From the NCBI RefSeq assembly GCF_023684385.1, contig NZ_JAGSOJ010000001.1:1573146-1637145 (forward strand): a DNA stretch of 64,000 nucleotides, in the 5' to 3' direction. Source of the DNA: Oceanirhabdus seepicola. GTDB lineage: Bacteria > Bacillota > Clostridia > Clostridiales > Clostridiaceae. The translations under genes and the position numbers were made by a program. Shown piece after piece: positions 47,637-56,979 of this stretch. Position 1 is the first letter of the stretch. Every line of letters starts with the position of its first letter. The notes under the pieces were generated by a model. It searched no databases. It worked only from the letters and a program-made list of their open reading frames with translations, and was not told where the DNA came from.

Positions 47637-48107
47637 ATGGAGGAAATGGAAAAGCTTTATACGGTTGAAGATATTGCAAAGATGACTGGTCTTACAACAC
47701 GTACAATTAGAAATTATCTGAAAGATGGAAGTCTTGAAGGTACAAAAATTGGAGGTCAATGGAGGTTTACTATGAAAGACGTTAAAAAATTATTTAATAA
47801 AGGAAATGTAGCAAAAGATATGCAAGATCATCAAAGAGAGCAAGTACTTGATTTTATTGATGGTGTTAACACAGATATGAATGGTCAACTGCAAATTTGT
47901 ACTATTGCAGATTATTATTGTGATACGAAAAAGGCAGCCAAAGAAATGTCAGATAAGTTAATGACAATAATAAATAATAATGTTGAGGTAACAAAAGGTG
48001 GTGCAAATTATTCATATGATTATGTTGAGAAAGAATCAAAAGCAAGATTTATTTTGTTTGGAAACTCTTCGTTTATTATTGAAACATTGAAACAGTTTGA
48101 GAAATAA
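47637..48107 (+). CDS. Excisionase/MerR-type helix-turn-helix DNA-binding protein
   Basis: A 156-residue protein with an N-terminal winged HTH of the excisionase family (LYTVEDIAKMTGLTTRTIRN, YLKDGSLEGTKIGGQWRFTM; about 5-60) and an uncharacterised C-terminal domain (about 75-156) that may be a sensor. AAGGAG lies nine bases before the ATG at 47637; the longer frame from 47586 runs through the promoter region and is rejected. Just upstream, 47590-47609 is an ATTATAATTATAAT run resembling PerR/Fur sites. It is a single gene, so its target is not evident; no integrase is near. Confidence 0.85.
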   Translation: MEEMEKLYTVEDIAKMTGLTTRTIRNYLKDGSLEGTKIGGQWRFTMKDVKKLFNKGNVAKDMQDHQREQVLDFIDGVNTDMNGQLQICTIADYYCDTKKAAKEMSDKLMTIINNNVEVTKGGANYSYDYVEKESKARFILFGNSSFIIETLKQFEK

Positions 48108-48116
48108 ATAATATCA

Positions 48117-48143
48117 ACCTCCCGAAAATTAGGGAGGTATTTT
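48117..48143 (+). terminator. Terminator of the excisionase-type gene
   Basis: ACCTCCC (48117-48123) pairs with GGGAGGT (48132-48138), followed by ATTTTAAT, nine bases past the stop. Between here and 48367 the only other structure is a GCGC-N5-GCGC hairpin next to an A-run at 48222-48244, possibly a minus-strand terminator. Confidence 0.75.
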
Positions 48144-48367
48144 AATAAACTAATATAAAGCAATTGTTCAACATTTATAATGAATACACAATTTCAATAT
48201 CATTCTTAAACATAGCCAATAAAAAAAAAGCGCACTTTGCGCGCACTACCAACCTTCTATTGTCCAAGCACTATTAAATTAAAATTTCTCGAAGAGAAAT
48301 GTCAATCATTTTCCATTATACATTCTCCATTATCTTTTATACTTGCTCCCCTTCATCTGGAGTAGAT

Positions 48368-48778
48368 TCACTTCACTTTATTCCAATCCCAACGTTTTTT
48401 TCCTTTTGCAAGGGCTACTGTCTTCTTCTTCTCAATAATTTTAAATATAATAAAATCAAAAATTAGAGAACAATAACCAACTAAAATACAAATGATATTG
48501 TTAGTTTTCGCTTGAGCTATATCATTTTTTATTAATGCAATTTGTTCCATAGATAGAGCCTTTTCAGAATTAAGTCTTACTTCTAAACTATTTATGTTGA
48601 CTAGTCTTAATAATATAGCAAACGAGCAAAATATTCCTACTAAAACAAGAGCCGCAAGAACTAAATTAACAACTCCGTTATCAGTACCCTTAATTCCTAT
48701 TAATATATTCCTCACTAAGATAACAACTACTATAATTAGTAATCCTAACCCTAAGAAAAAGTTAACAAATGAAAACAA
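48368..48778 (-). CDS. Membrane protein of unknown function, three segments
   Basis: A 136-residue hydrophobic protein with membrane segments at about 3-22 (FVNFFLGLGLLIIVVVILV), 36-60 (VVNLVLAALVLVGIFCSFAI) and 93-112 (NIICILVGYCSLIFDFIIF), a polar helix between the second and third and a basic C-terminus (KGKKRWDWNKVK), so the tail is cytoplasmic. The start is a TTG with GGAGGAG five bases ahead. I do not recognise a family. It is a single gene. Confidence 0.75.
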   Translation of the reverse strand: MFSFVNFFLGLGLLIIVVVILVRNILIGIKGTDNGVVNLVLAALVLVGIFCSFAILLRLVNINSLEVRLNSEKALSMEQIALIKNDIAQAKTNNIICILVGYCSLIFDFIIFKIIEKKKTVALAKGKKRWDWNKVK

Positions 48779-48994
48779 AAAATCTCCTCCTTTATAAGTT
48801 TTTTTCTCACTAACCTGCTCCTCTTTAAATTACATATATTATCAATACTTCTATATTATATGAAAAACACCTTTATTATTATCTTTTTTCCGAAATAAAT
48901 ATTTATTTAAAGCATAGCTGAATTCAAAAAAATATTGAAGAGTTCCAATCCTTGTTTTAATAGTATTTTTTCATCATAGTTTCTAAAATTCACA

Positions 48995-49020
48995 GAAAAA
49001 AAGAGACCTGCGTGGTCTCT
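48995..49020 (-). terminator. Terminator of prsA
   Basis: On the minus strand AGAGACC, five bases, GGTCTCT is followed by TTTTTTTC, 30 bases past the stop. Confidence 0.8.
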
Positions 49021-49049
49021 AAGTTTGTTGACAAAGTTATAATATATTG

Positions 49050-50024
49050 TTATTTCTCTGTTTTTTCTGTTTCAAGACTTTTTACAAACTCTTGATATTT
49101 ATCATTTATATCAGTATTGTTTATTTTCATTCCATTTTCTTCTCTCATCTTAATTAAAGCTTTATCTCCTAATGTAGCATCAGCAGCTATTTTTTCCTTA
49201 GTTAAATCTTCAATTATTTTATTCTTCATTTCTTCTAGTGTATCTTTTTTCTCTTCATCTGTTTTCAATATAATATGATATCCAAATTGTGATTTAACTG
49301 GAGTTTTAGTGTATTCATTTACTTTTAGAGCATAAGTAGCTTCTTCAAATTCTGGTACCATCTGCCCTTTTCCGAAGAATCCTAAATCTCCTCCATTTAC
49401 GGCAGAACCTTTATCTATAGAGAATTCTTTAGCCAATGCTGCAAAATCTTCTCCACTTTCTATCTTTGCTATTAATTCTTCAGCAGTTTTTTTAGCTTTA
49501 GCTAAAGCTTCTTCACTTTCCTCTTCTGCACCTATAAGAATGTGACTAGCTTTTACCTTAGGTTCAAAATTATCATAATATGCTTTAATTTCTTCTTCAG
49601 TTAAAATATTATCCCCTACGTATTTTTCGATATACTTTTGTCTTTGAAGACTAAGAGATACAATTTTAAGATACTCTTCTTCAGTAGCTATACCATTTTG
49701 CATTAATACTGCTTCAAAATTCTCTCCATAATATTCTTTTATTTTTGCAAGTTGCTCATCTGCATTTGATTTCATTTCATCTGTAACTGGATAAAGTTCA
49801 TTTAATATAGCAGTATCAGCTATTGTTAAAGCAATATTCATACCTGATGCCTTAACCATTTCATCATATAATTCATCCTTAGTTATCTTTCCTTGTTTAA
49901 ATTCTACAACTGCTTTTTTATCATTATTCTCTGATGCTTTAGCTCCTGTAGTACACCCTGTAAACATTCCTGCCACAAGAAGCGTACACAAGATAGCTCT
50001 GAATTTTTTACTTTTTTTAAGCAC
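49050..50024 (-). CDS. prsA: Foldase PrsA, peptidyl-prolyl isomerase lipoprotein
   Basis: A 324-residue extracytoplasmic chaperone. Signal peptide with lipobox AGMFTGC, a helical N-terminal chaperone region (about 35-165), a parvulin domain (about 168-265; VKASHILIGAEEESEEALAK, GGDLGFFGKGQMVPEFEEAT, SQFGYHIILK) and a helical C-terminus. It helps secreted proteins fold at the membrane surface. The start is the GTG at 50024, eight bases after GAGGAGG; the longer frame begins upstream of that site. It is monocistronic. Confidence 0.93.
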   Translation of the reverse strand: MLKKSKKFRAILCTLLVAGMFTGCTTGAKASENNDKKAVVEFKQGKITKDELYDEMVKASGMNIALTIADTAILNELYPVTDEMKSNADEQLAKIKEYYGENFEAVLMQNGIATEEEYLKIVSLSLQRQKYIEKYVGDNILTEEEIKAYYDNFEPKVKASHILIGAEEESEEALAKAKKTAEELIAKIESGEDFAALAKEFSIDKGSAVNGGDLGFFGKGQMVPEFEEATYALKVNEYTKTPVKSQFGYHIILKTDEEKKDTLEEMKNKIIEDLTKEKIAADATLGDKALIKMREENGMKINNTDINDKYQEFVKSLETEKTEK

Positions 50025-50508
50025 GGCAAATGCCTCCTCGTTCTGTGAATTTTTCACATTGATCTCACATTATCATATAGGTAAACCTATTAATATTGAA
50101 ATCATATGGAGATTCCAATGATTTTTCATATTATTGGAAAGTTCATCTATATATACATAGCACATATTTTAACATAAATTTGAAAATTATTATACTATCT
50201 TTCAATTATTTTCACACAAACTTAAAATTTTGTTTATATCTCTATAGATATCTTATCTTAAGGTTTAGTTTACCCAAATAATTTTTTTGTATTTTTAACC
50301 AAGGACATCTATTCTTTATTCTCTGTTAAATGTTCCTTGTATTCCCTACCACCCCTTCATTTTTTTATTCTTTAGAAATTGAACTGGTACAATTTTACAC
50401 AAACATGCACCCCGTTGATATAAGCAACATTACATGTGATAAATTCTTTAAGAAATTTTTCAATTTCCTAAAGAATAAAAAAACACCCCAAAGGGTGCAA
50501 AAATTAAT
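50025..50508. other. Non-coding gap with minus-strand terminator
   Basis: No supported gene lies in this 484-base stretch; the two short open frames on the plus strand lack ribosome sites. It holds the prsA promoter region. At its right end a terminator serves the minus-strand gene at 50509 (CACCC, four bases, GGGTG at 50484-50497, then TTTTTTT). The phrase TATTCTTTATTCTCTGTT at 50313-50330 recurs at 59881-59898. Confidence 0.6.
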
Positions 50509-51519
50509 CTAATTTTTGACGTAACTGTGAATATAGAGGGCAATTTTAAAATTCACAGCGTCTTCGAAATTTCTTAGGTCATATCTAGTGAGTTTTTTGA
50601 TTTTGTTTAACCTATACGTTAAAGTATTTCTGTGTATAAAAAGCTTTTTGGATGTTTCACTTATATTTAAGTTGTTTTCCAAAAAACTTGTTGCCGTTTG
50701 CATAAGTTCTCTTTCTTCAAATATCTTATCCATACCTTGAAACAGTTCATTACTCAGCGTAGTAAGTTTTTTACTCTTAACTCCATTAATTATGATAGGT
50801 AATATCATCTGATCATAATAGAAAATATTTTTACCCTTAATTAATCTTTTACCAAGTACCATTGCTTTCATAGCCCTATCATAGCTATTTTTAATATCAA
50901 AGATATCATTCACAATGGTTCCTACTGAAATTTTTATTTTTATCATTGTCTCTGAAAGTATAACATCCTGTATACCTTCTTCCAGATTATCTTCAAGAGA
51001 TGTATCAATAACCACAATTTTCTTGTCATTTAATAAAATTATAGAATTATCAAAAAATTCCTTCAATAAATTATGAATTTCTTCAATATTTTTTCGACAT
51101 TCTACAATATAGACTTTCATTTTCTTTTTCAACTTAAAATCAAGCTTTTTAAAGAGTTCTTCTGCATATTTTTTATCTATCTCTCCATTTATCAGGCCTT
51201 TTATTACATCTTCTTTACTGTCATATTCTTTCTCTTCTTCAATAAATAAAGCCACCATCTCTATGACATCCCGATTGAACTCATTATCATCCTCTATTAC
51301 AATTACTAATTCTTCATCCATGTGCATATATATTATTCTATTATCAATAAAATTAGTTCCTCTATATATTATGTTTTTATATCTCTTATAATCATATTCT
51401 CCAATAGTTTCTTCATTTTTACTCCAGATTGTATTAAAATCACCATCTAGCATGATTAAATCACCTTGGATAATATTCTTAAGTTTTTCTATACCCTGTT
51501 TTTTTAAGATTTTACTCAA
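50509..51519 (-). CDS. CdaR/PucR-type transcriptional regulator
   Basis: A 336-residue regulator with a central GGDEF-like/CdaR sensor region (about 130-260) and a C-terminal PucR-type HTH_30 (LMQTATSFLENNLNISETSK, then FIHRNTLTYRLNKIKKL). Members respond to sugar diacids or purine metabolites. The start is a TTG with AGGAGGAG ahead. It lies 18 bases after the MsmX/UgpC-type ATPase gene, so the pair is an operon; co-regulation of a sugar-uptake ATPase is the likely purpose. Confidence 0.87.
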   Translation of the reverse strand: MSKILKKQGIEKLKNIIQGDLIMLDGDFNTIWSKNEETIGEYDYKRYKNIIYRGTNFIDNRIIYMHMDEELVIVIEDDNEFNRDVIEMVALFIEEEKEYDSKEDVIKGLINGEIDKKYAEELFKKLDFKLKKKMKVYIVECRKNIEEIHNLLKEFFDNSIILLNDKKIVVIDTSLEDNLEEGIQDVILSETMIKIKISVGTIVNDIFDIKNSYDRAMKAMVLGKRLIKGKNIFYYDQMILPIIINGVKSKKLTTLSNELFQGMDKIFEERELMQTATSFLENNLNISETSKKLFIHRNTLTYRLNKIKKLTRYDLRNFEDAVNFKIALYIHSYVKN

Positions 51520-51537
51520 ATTTCTCCTCCTACTGGA

Positions 51538-52629
51538 TTAGAAAATAGCCTTCTCACTTTCTCTATCAAATATATGAATTTTATCAGTAACAAACTTGAT
51601 TCTTACATCATCTCCAACTGAAGCCTTTATACTTGGATCTACTCTAGCAATTATATTGTATCCATTTGCATTAAGATATAGATATGTTTCTGAACCAAGC
51701 ATCTCAGTTACTTCAACTTTAGCAAGAATCCCTTCATTACTATCATCTATAAGAACAGATTCAGGTCTGATTCCAAGAAGGATTTCTTTTCCTACATAAT
51801 GATTTTCTTTGATAATCTTAATTTTATCTTCTGGAATATCAATATTACTATCAAAGAAGTCTAAATACATTTTATCACTATTTTTAACTATTTTACAATC
51901 CAAGAAATTCATCTGAGGTGAACCTATGAATGATGCTATAAATCTATTAACAGGATGTTCATATATGGTCTGGGGATTATCTATCTGCTGTACAACCCCA
52001 TCTTTCATAACTACAATTCTTGATCCCATTGTCATAGCCTCAGTCTGATCATGAGTTACATATACAAAAGTTGTTTGAAGTTCTTTGTGGAGCTTAGAAA
52101 GTTCAGCTCTCATCTGAACTCTTAATTTTGCATCAAGATTTGATAATGGTTCATCCATTAAGAAAACCTTAGGCTCTCTTACAATAGCTCTTCCTAAAGC
52201 AACTCTCTGTCTCTGTCCTCCAGATAATTGTTTAGGTTTTCTTGGTAATAACTCCTCTATTCCAAGTATTCTAGCAGCATTGTTTACCCTCTTATCAATA
52301 TCCGCTTTTGGGTACTTCCTCAATTTTAATCCAAAAGCCATATTTTCATACACCGACATATGAGGATATAATGCATAGTTTTGGAACACCATCGCTATAT
52401 CCCTATCCTTAGGATGAACATCGTTTACTACCTTATCCCCAATATATAATTGACCATCACTGATTTCTTCTAGACCCGCTATCATCCTCAAGGTTGTAGA
52501 CTTACCACATCCAGATGGCCCAACAAGAACAATAAACTCTTTGTCCTCAATTTCAAAACTCACATCCTTAACAGCATGATAACCATTAGGATATATTTTA
52601 TTAATTCCCTTTAAGTTTAATCCCGCCAT
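51538..52629 (-). CDS. Carbohydrate ABC transporter ATPase, MsmX/UgpC type
   Basis: A 363-residue ATPase with Walker A GPSGCGKST, signature LSGGQRQRVALGRAI, Walker B VFLMDEPLSNLDAKLR and a C-terminal TOBE region (about 240-355; LGIRPESVLIDD). These ATPases often serve several sugar importers. Here no permease or binding-protein gene is next to it, which fits the shared MsmX-like role. AGGAGGGG precedes the ATG. It is transcribed with the CdaR-like regulator. Confidence 0.92.
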   Translation of the reverse strand: MAGLNLKGINKIYPNGYHAVKDVSFEIEDKEFIVLVGPSGCGKSTTLRMIAGLEEISDGQLYIGDKVVNDVHPKDRDIAMVFQNYALYPHMSVYENMAFGLKLRKYPKADIDKRVNNAARILGIEELLPRKPKQLSGGQRQRVALGRAIVREPKVFLMDEPLSNLDAKLRVQMRAELSKLHKELQTTFVYVTHDQTEAMTMGSRIVVMKDGVVQQIDNPQTIYEHPVNRFIASFIGSPQMNFLDCKIVKNSDKMYLDFFDSNIDIPEDKIKIIKENHYVGKEILLGIRPESVLIDDSNEGILAKVEVTEMLGSETYLYLNANGYNIIARVDPSIKASVGDDVRIKFVTDKIHIFDRESEKAIF

Positions 52630-52731
52630 GATTCCCCTCCTAAATTTTTAAGATATATATTCCCCATAAATAACCTTTCTATATAAATCTTACTATATTA
52701 ACAATATTATGTATATTGATGTTTTAGCCAA

Positions 52732-52780
52732 AAATATAGCTATGAATTTGTTAAAGTTTAACAAATTCATAGCTATATTT
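52732..52780. terminator. Long bidirectional hairpin after the MATE gene
   Basis: Arms 52732-52755 and 52757-52780 are a perfect 24-bp inverted repeat (inner TTGTTAAA, G, TTTAACAA), directly adjoining the MATE stop codon. The plus side continues TTTATGC. It ends the minus-strand MATE transcript before the promoter of the ATPase operon. Confidence 0.8.
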
Positions 52781-54130
52781 TTATGCTTTTATATTAACTT
52801 CAATATTTAACCACTTTTTCTTTACATATCGTCTCATGAGGATTATGCTTCTCAAGGATATATCTAGTGCATAGGATAACCACACTCCAACAAGTCCCAT
52901 GCCAAGCCATACTCCAAAGATACCAGCTCCTGTTACTCTTACTCCCCATATACCAATAATAGTGGCATACATAGGATATTTGGTATCTCCTGCCCCCTGA
53001 AGTGCAGAGGTTATAACAACTGAACAACTTAATGCTGGTTGGAAAATTGCTATTATCTTAAGCACATCTGCAGTTAAATTAATAACCTCAATATCTTTTG
53101 AGAATATACCAGCCAATTGCTCTGGAAATATTAAAAATACCAATGCTATAGTCCACATGAAAGCTGTCGACATTATGAAACTTAGAATTCCTACCTTAAC
53201 TGCCTCATCTGGTTTGTTAGCTCCTAATTTCTGTCCTACCAACGTTGCTGCCGCTATTCCAAATCCCAAACAAGGAAGATAGGTGAGATTCTCAATGGTT
53301 CCCCCTATATTATGAGCTGCATAAGCAGTTGTCCCTATATTTATTATCAATGCTCCATATATAATCTGTCCAACTCTCATAACCAACTTTTCAGTAGCTG
53401 CTGGCCATCCTATCTTCAATAAAGATTTCTGGACTCCTCTATCTAGAGTTACTTTAAATTTCTTATGAATTTTAAATCTTTTACATAATACAACCAATAA
53501 AATAATCACTGCAATAGCTCTGGATATAGTAGTCGCCAGAGCTGCTCCAGCAATACCCATACCCTTGAAGCTTCCCACGCCTCTTACCAAGATGAAATCC
53601 AACACCGCATTAATAAAGTTAGATAATATAACAGCAATCATAGGTGTCAGAGTATCACCTGATGCTCTTAATGCGGATGATGCAACCATTATCAAACTCA
53701 GAAATACCACCGGGCCTGCAACAATATTAAAATACTCTTTTCCAAGAATAAGAACACTTTCTTCCGCCCCAGTTATACCAAGTATAGGATATGCAAATAT
53801 AAAACTTATACCACCAAAAATAATACCAAGAATAGCTGTGGTAATTAAACTTTGAGTTATTGCCCTCTTAGCAGCATCCCTATCCCCCTCACCTATATAT
53901 CTCGCTATTATAGCAGTAGCTCCAACCCCTATTGCAATAAAGAATGACAGGTATATGTTCATTATGAGATTGCTTATCCCCACAGCTGAGACTGCTTCTT
54001 TACCTAAACCACCTACGAAATACATATCAACAACCCCGATAAAAAACTGTAGCACATTCTCAATTATAGCAGGGATAGCCAATACAATTATAGCCTTCAT
54101 CAAAATCTTATTTTCTCTTAGAAATTTCAT
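52781..54130 (-). CDS. MATE-family multidrug/Na+ antiporter
   Basis: A 449-residue twelve-TM exporter of the NorM/DinF superfamily: LAIPAIIENVLQFFIGVVDM at TM1, YIGEGDRDAAKRAITQSL, and the second-half repeat IGWPAATEKLVMRVGQIIYG, ALQGAGDTKYPMYATII. It extrudes cationic drugs in exchange for Na+ or H+. The start is the ATG at 54130, with GGAGG six bases ahead. A perfect 12-bp palindrome (54147-54173) just upstream of the ribosome site suggests repression by an unlinked regulator. Single gene. Confidence 0.93.
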   Translation of the reverse strand: MKFLRENKILMKAIIVLAIPAIIENVLQFFIGVVDMYFVGGLGKEAVSAVGISNLIMNIYLSFFIAIGVGATAIIARYIGEGDRDAAKRAITQSLITTAILGIIFGGISFIFAYPILGITGAEESVLILGKEYFNIVAGPVVFLSLIMVASSALRASGDTLTPMIAVILSNFINAVLDFILVRGVGSFKGMGIAGAALATTISRAIAVIILLVVLCKRFKIHKKFKVTLDRGVQKSLLKIGWPAATEKLVMRVGQIIYGALIINIGTTAYAAHNIGGTIENLTYLPCLGFGIAAATLVGQKLGANKPDEAVKVGILSFIMSTAFMWTIALVFLIFPEQLAGIFSKDIEVINLTADVLKIIAIFQPALSCSVVITSALQGAGDTKYPMYATIIGIWGVRVTGAGIFGVWLGMGLVGVWLSYALDISLRSIILMRRYVKKKWLNIEVNIKA

Positions 54131-54146
54131 ATTTCCTCCAAGATTC

Positions 54147-54173
54147 TTAATAACCCCCATAGGGGGTTATTAA
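54147..54173. promoter_or_regulatory. Perfect palindrome before the MATE gene
   Basis: TTAATAACCCCC (54147-54158), ATA, GGGGGTTATTAA (54162-54173): 12-bp arms, unusually G/C-rich in the centre for this genome, about 9 bases upstream of the GGAGG site. No T-run follows in the gene direction, so an operator or a leader hairpin is more likely than a terminator. Confidence 0.6.
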
Positions 54174-54203
54174 AATAATATCACAACTTGGAAGAATTTT
54201 CAA

Positions 54204-54226
54204 TAAAAAAAGCACGCTAAGCGTGC
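54204..54226 (-). terminator. Terminator of the GNAT gene
   Basis: On the minus strand GCACGC, TTA, GCGTGC is followed by TTTTTTT. A second small hairpin GTTGAGA/TCTCAAC lies between it and the stop at 54265. Confidence 0.8.
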
Positions 54227-54264
54227 CTTAAAAGAAGTTGAGAACTCTCAACTATGTTTTTATT

Positions 54265-54768
54265 TTAAACTTGTTTTCCGATTAAGCAGTGACCACAAAT
54301 TGTTCCATCAAGATCTGCTGCTTCAGGCATGTAACCCCACTGTTCAAATCCATATTTTTTTAGAAGGTTTATACTTCTCTCATTAACACTCAATATAAAT
54401 GCGAAAAGATTTTTTATGTTTAATCTCTCACAATCACCTAATGCATGTTCAACAAGCTTTGAAGCTATTCCTTTTCTATGGTGATTAAAATCAATGTAAT
54501 AGCTTATCTCTGCTGTTCTAGCAAGTGCTCTTCTTCCTGCTCTGTATGGACTTATTGAACACCATCCAGCAACCTCCCCATCTATTTCCGCTATGTATAC
54601 TGGATATGTATCACTTTTATGATCAATCATCCACTGTTTTCTATCCTCAGTTGTTATCTTCTCAAGATCAGCAGTTGCCCTCTTAGTCTCAATAGCCTGG
54701 TTGTAAATTTTTACTATACCCTCTAAATCCTCCATCGTTGCAAACCTAATTTTAACATTCTCACTCAT
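54265..54768 (-). CDS. GNAT N-acetyltransferase, phosphinothricin acetyltransferase-like
   Basis: A 167-residue acetyltransferase: IRFATMEDLEGIVKIYNQAI at the start, AGWCSISPYRAGRRALARTA, SYYIDFNHHRKGIASKLV with the acetyl-CoA pyrophosphate loop, and NLFAFILSVNERSINLLKKY near the end, the pattern of the Pat/YwnH group. These acetylate phosphinothricin, methionine sulfone or related amines. GGGAGGA precedes the ATG. The physiological substrate is unknown. Single gene with its own terminator. Confidence 0.9.
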   Translation of the reverse strand: MSENVKIRFATMEDLEGIVKIYNQAIETKRATADLEKITTEDRKQWMIDHKSDTYPVYIAEIDGEVAGWCSISPYRAGRRALARTAEISYYIDFNHHRKGIASKLVEHALGDCERLNIKNLFAFILSVNERSINLLKKYGFEQWGYMPEAADLDGTICGHCLIGKQV

Positions 54769-54834
54769 TAATTTTATCCTCCCTTTGGTATATTGAAAAT
54801 AGCATAGTATTAGTGCTATTTATTTGAATATGCC

Positions 54835-56298
54835 TTATCTAATGTAATCGTGATCTTCTCCAAGTTTGATTATAACATCATAGTATTCATTAGAATCATT
54901 GATATACTGGATATTATCCATATTCACCTCATCCTCAAATACCTTCCTTGCGTACTCATCTAATCCGTTTATTATAACAACACTCTTGTCTCTCTTAACT
55001 CCATCAGTTAATTCAAAATTCCCATATCTTTTTCCTCTTAAGAACTTTGCAAAATCCCCAGCTAGACTTGCTTTGGATGTGCAATTTTCTATTTTTATCC
55101 TCAAATACCTTTTATTTAGATATCCATCACCATGGAATAATTTCAATGTATTCATAATATTTCTATCATCCACAAAATAATATGATTGTATGTTTCCCAT
55201 ACTAGGAGCATATTGATTTCCTTCAAAAACTTCTGGAGTTCGCATTTCAACTCCTGATTTTATCTTATTTATCTTCAATGCTAAATCCACCATAGTTCCA
55301 AATTCCATATCTGTCTGAATATTATCAGCTACAGAATCAAGTATACTATTCATCTCAAATACAGTTGATACAGAAACCAACTCATTTATTACTTGCCCTA
55401 TGAAGTATTGCATCTTCTCTATTCTAGCAAAATCTGAACCCCCACCAACTGCTGGTGAAGCGTCTTCGTTATTCTTTCTCCACCTTATATATTCTTCTGC
55501 CTTCTTTCCATATAGTCTTACATTGTCCCCTTTATAGAATCTTATCTTTAAGTCCTGTCCCGGGTCATCATATATCATATCCCTATCAATATAAACATCC
55601 ACTCCACCAATAGCATCAATAAAATCTCTGAATCCTTGATAGTTTATCTTTATAAAGTTATCAATCTTTGTATCAAAAAAATCCTCAACAACCTCAATAG
55701 CCTTATATGGTCCACCTATAGCATGAGCCGAATTAATTTTCTGTGTCTTTGAATCAATCTTATCACTATATGTATCCCTTGGTATGGATATAATATTAGT
55801 CTGATTTGTTTCTTTATCCAAACTAACAAGCATCATTACATCAGTCCTCGTCCAACTATCTATTCTCTGACTTCTGTTCTCACCATCTATACCCATCACA
55901 AGAATATTTAGATATCGTTCCTCATCCTTCTTTCTATCATAAGTATATAAGTCTGATTCTTTAAAAGAGTATTCCTTTTCAGTATCACCAGCACCGTTGT
56001 TCCCACCAGTTGGAGTTGTTGGCTTAGTCACAAACATTTTATCAGTCTTACTCTTTATGTAAAGAGTTCCTGCTCCTAGTCCTGCTCCTATAAGCACTAG
56101 TGATATAAATAATATCAAACTTATAGATCTTAAAACGCTTTTTTTCTTTTTAACTTTTCTTTTTCCTCTACGCCCTTTATTTGATATAGGCTTGCTTTTT
56201 TGTGGACTTCTTTGGGTATTTCCCCTATTTGTTTTAGTAGTACTTCTTCCCCCTCTTGAAGATGTTGAAGAAGGTTTTCTTTTTCTTACTCTACTCAT
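54835..56298 (-). CDS. LytR-CpsA-Psr (LCP) family glycopolymer transferase
   Basis: A 487-residue type II membrane protein: a very basic Ser/Arg/Lys-rich cytoplasmic tail (1-55), a TM (about 56-78), an LCP domain (about 120-290; WTRTDVMMLVSLDKETNQTN, IISIPRDTYS) with the Arg and Asp residues that hold polyprenyl-phosphate, and a C-terminal LytR_C domain (about 395-480). It transfers teichoic acid or other glycopolymers from lipid carrier to peptidoglycan. AAGGGGAA precedes the ATG. The stop codon lies inside a one-ended copy of the dispersed repeat (TATTTGAATATGCCTT at 54820-54835). Confidence 0.92.
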   Translation of the reverse strand: MSRVRKRKPSSTSSRGGRSTTKTNRGNTQRSPQKSKPISNKGRRGKRKVKKKKSVLRSISLILFISLVLIGAGLGAGTLYIKSKTDKMFVTKPTTPTGGNNGAGDTEKEYSFKESDLYTYDRKKDEERYLNILVMGIDGENRSQRIDSWTRTDVMMLVSLDKETNQTNIISIPRDTYSDKIDSKTQKINSAHAIGGPYKAIEVVEDFFDTKIDNFIKINYQGFRDFIDAIGGVDVYIDRDMIYDDPGQDLKIRFYKGDNVRLYGKKAEEYIRWRKNNEDASPAVGGGSDFARIEKMQYFIGQVINELVSVSTVFEMNSILDSVADNIQTDMEFGTMVDLALKINKIKSGVEMRTPEVFEGNQYAPSMGNIQSYYFVDDRNIMNTLKLFHGDGYLNKRYLRIKIENCTSKASLAGDFAKFLRGKRYGNFELTDGVKRDKSVVIINGLDEYARKVFEDEVNMDNIQYINDSNEYYDVIIKLGEDHDYIR

Positions 56299-56437
56299 AT
56301 TTTTCCCCTTCTGCTATTATAATTTTCTCATTTTTCACCATCATTTTCACTTCTCTTATTATATGACGATTTATACTCTCAAAAGTTAAAATTCGGTTAA
56401 ATTTTCAGCTTAAAAACCATCCAACACTATTTATGTA

Positions 56438-56767
56438 TTATATCCAATCTAAATCATCACAGATCATAACTTCGTATCTATATTTCTTAAGATCCACTTT
56501 GTTTCCCTTGTGAACCTGAACACCTTCTTCTTCTAAAAGTTTTGTCTGTAATTCTAAGCCTTCGCCAGTTAAGGAAATTTCTCCTTTTGAGTTTATAATC
56601 CTATGCCATGGAAGATTATGAGTCTTACTCATTGAATGAAGTATTCTTGAAACTTGTCGTGCTCCTCTTGAATTACCTGCTGCTGTGGCTATTCCTCCAT
56701 AGGTCATCACCTTTCCAGCAGGTATTCCAGTAATTATCTCTATCACACTTTTCGTAAACTCTGTCAT
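56438..56767 (-). CDS. Alkyltransferase-like (ATL) protein, MGMT domain
   Basis: A 109-residue single MGMT DNA-binding domain: VIEIITGIPAGKVMTYGGIA, GARQVSRILHSMSKTHNLPW then HRIINSKGEIS. In MGMT the motif is PCHR with the alkyl-accepting Cys; here it is PWHR, as in ATL proteins, which bind O6-alkylguanine and recruit nucleotide-excision repair without dealkylating. The start is the ATG at 56767, eight bases after AAGGTG; the longer frame is not needed. Single gene. Confidence 0.9.
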   Translation of the reverse strand: MTEFTKSVIEIITGIPAGKVMTYGGIATAAGNSRGARQVSRILHSMSKTHNLPWHRIINSKGEISLTGEGLELQTKLLEEEGVQVHKGNKVDLKKYRYEVMICDDLDWI

Positions 56768-56979
56768 AAATTGTACACCTTCTTTTATAAATTTCTCCAA
56801 CTTCTTCATTAATGCTGCATAAGGCACATTCAAATACTAATTTATTCACTTTACATATATGTGTTATTTCCATTGTTCCTTAAGAATAACTCTCTATCCT
56901 ATATATAACATACAAATCGCTAATTTTCTACACAGAAATGAAACTCTTCGCCCATTAATCAAGCAAAGAGTTTTCTTCC

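Noticed and set aside
50330..50512. 60-codon plus-strand frame
   Set aside because: No ribosome site, and it runs through the minus-strand terminator at 50484-50497.
47392..54835. AGGCATATTCAAATA and its exact inverse as ends of a 7.4-kb mobile element
   Set aside because: The interior holds ordinary housekeeping genes with their own promoters and no transposase; the ends are better read as one-ended copies of the short repeat.
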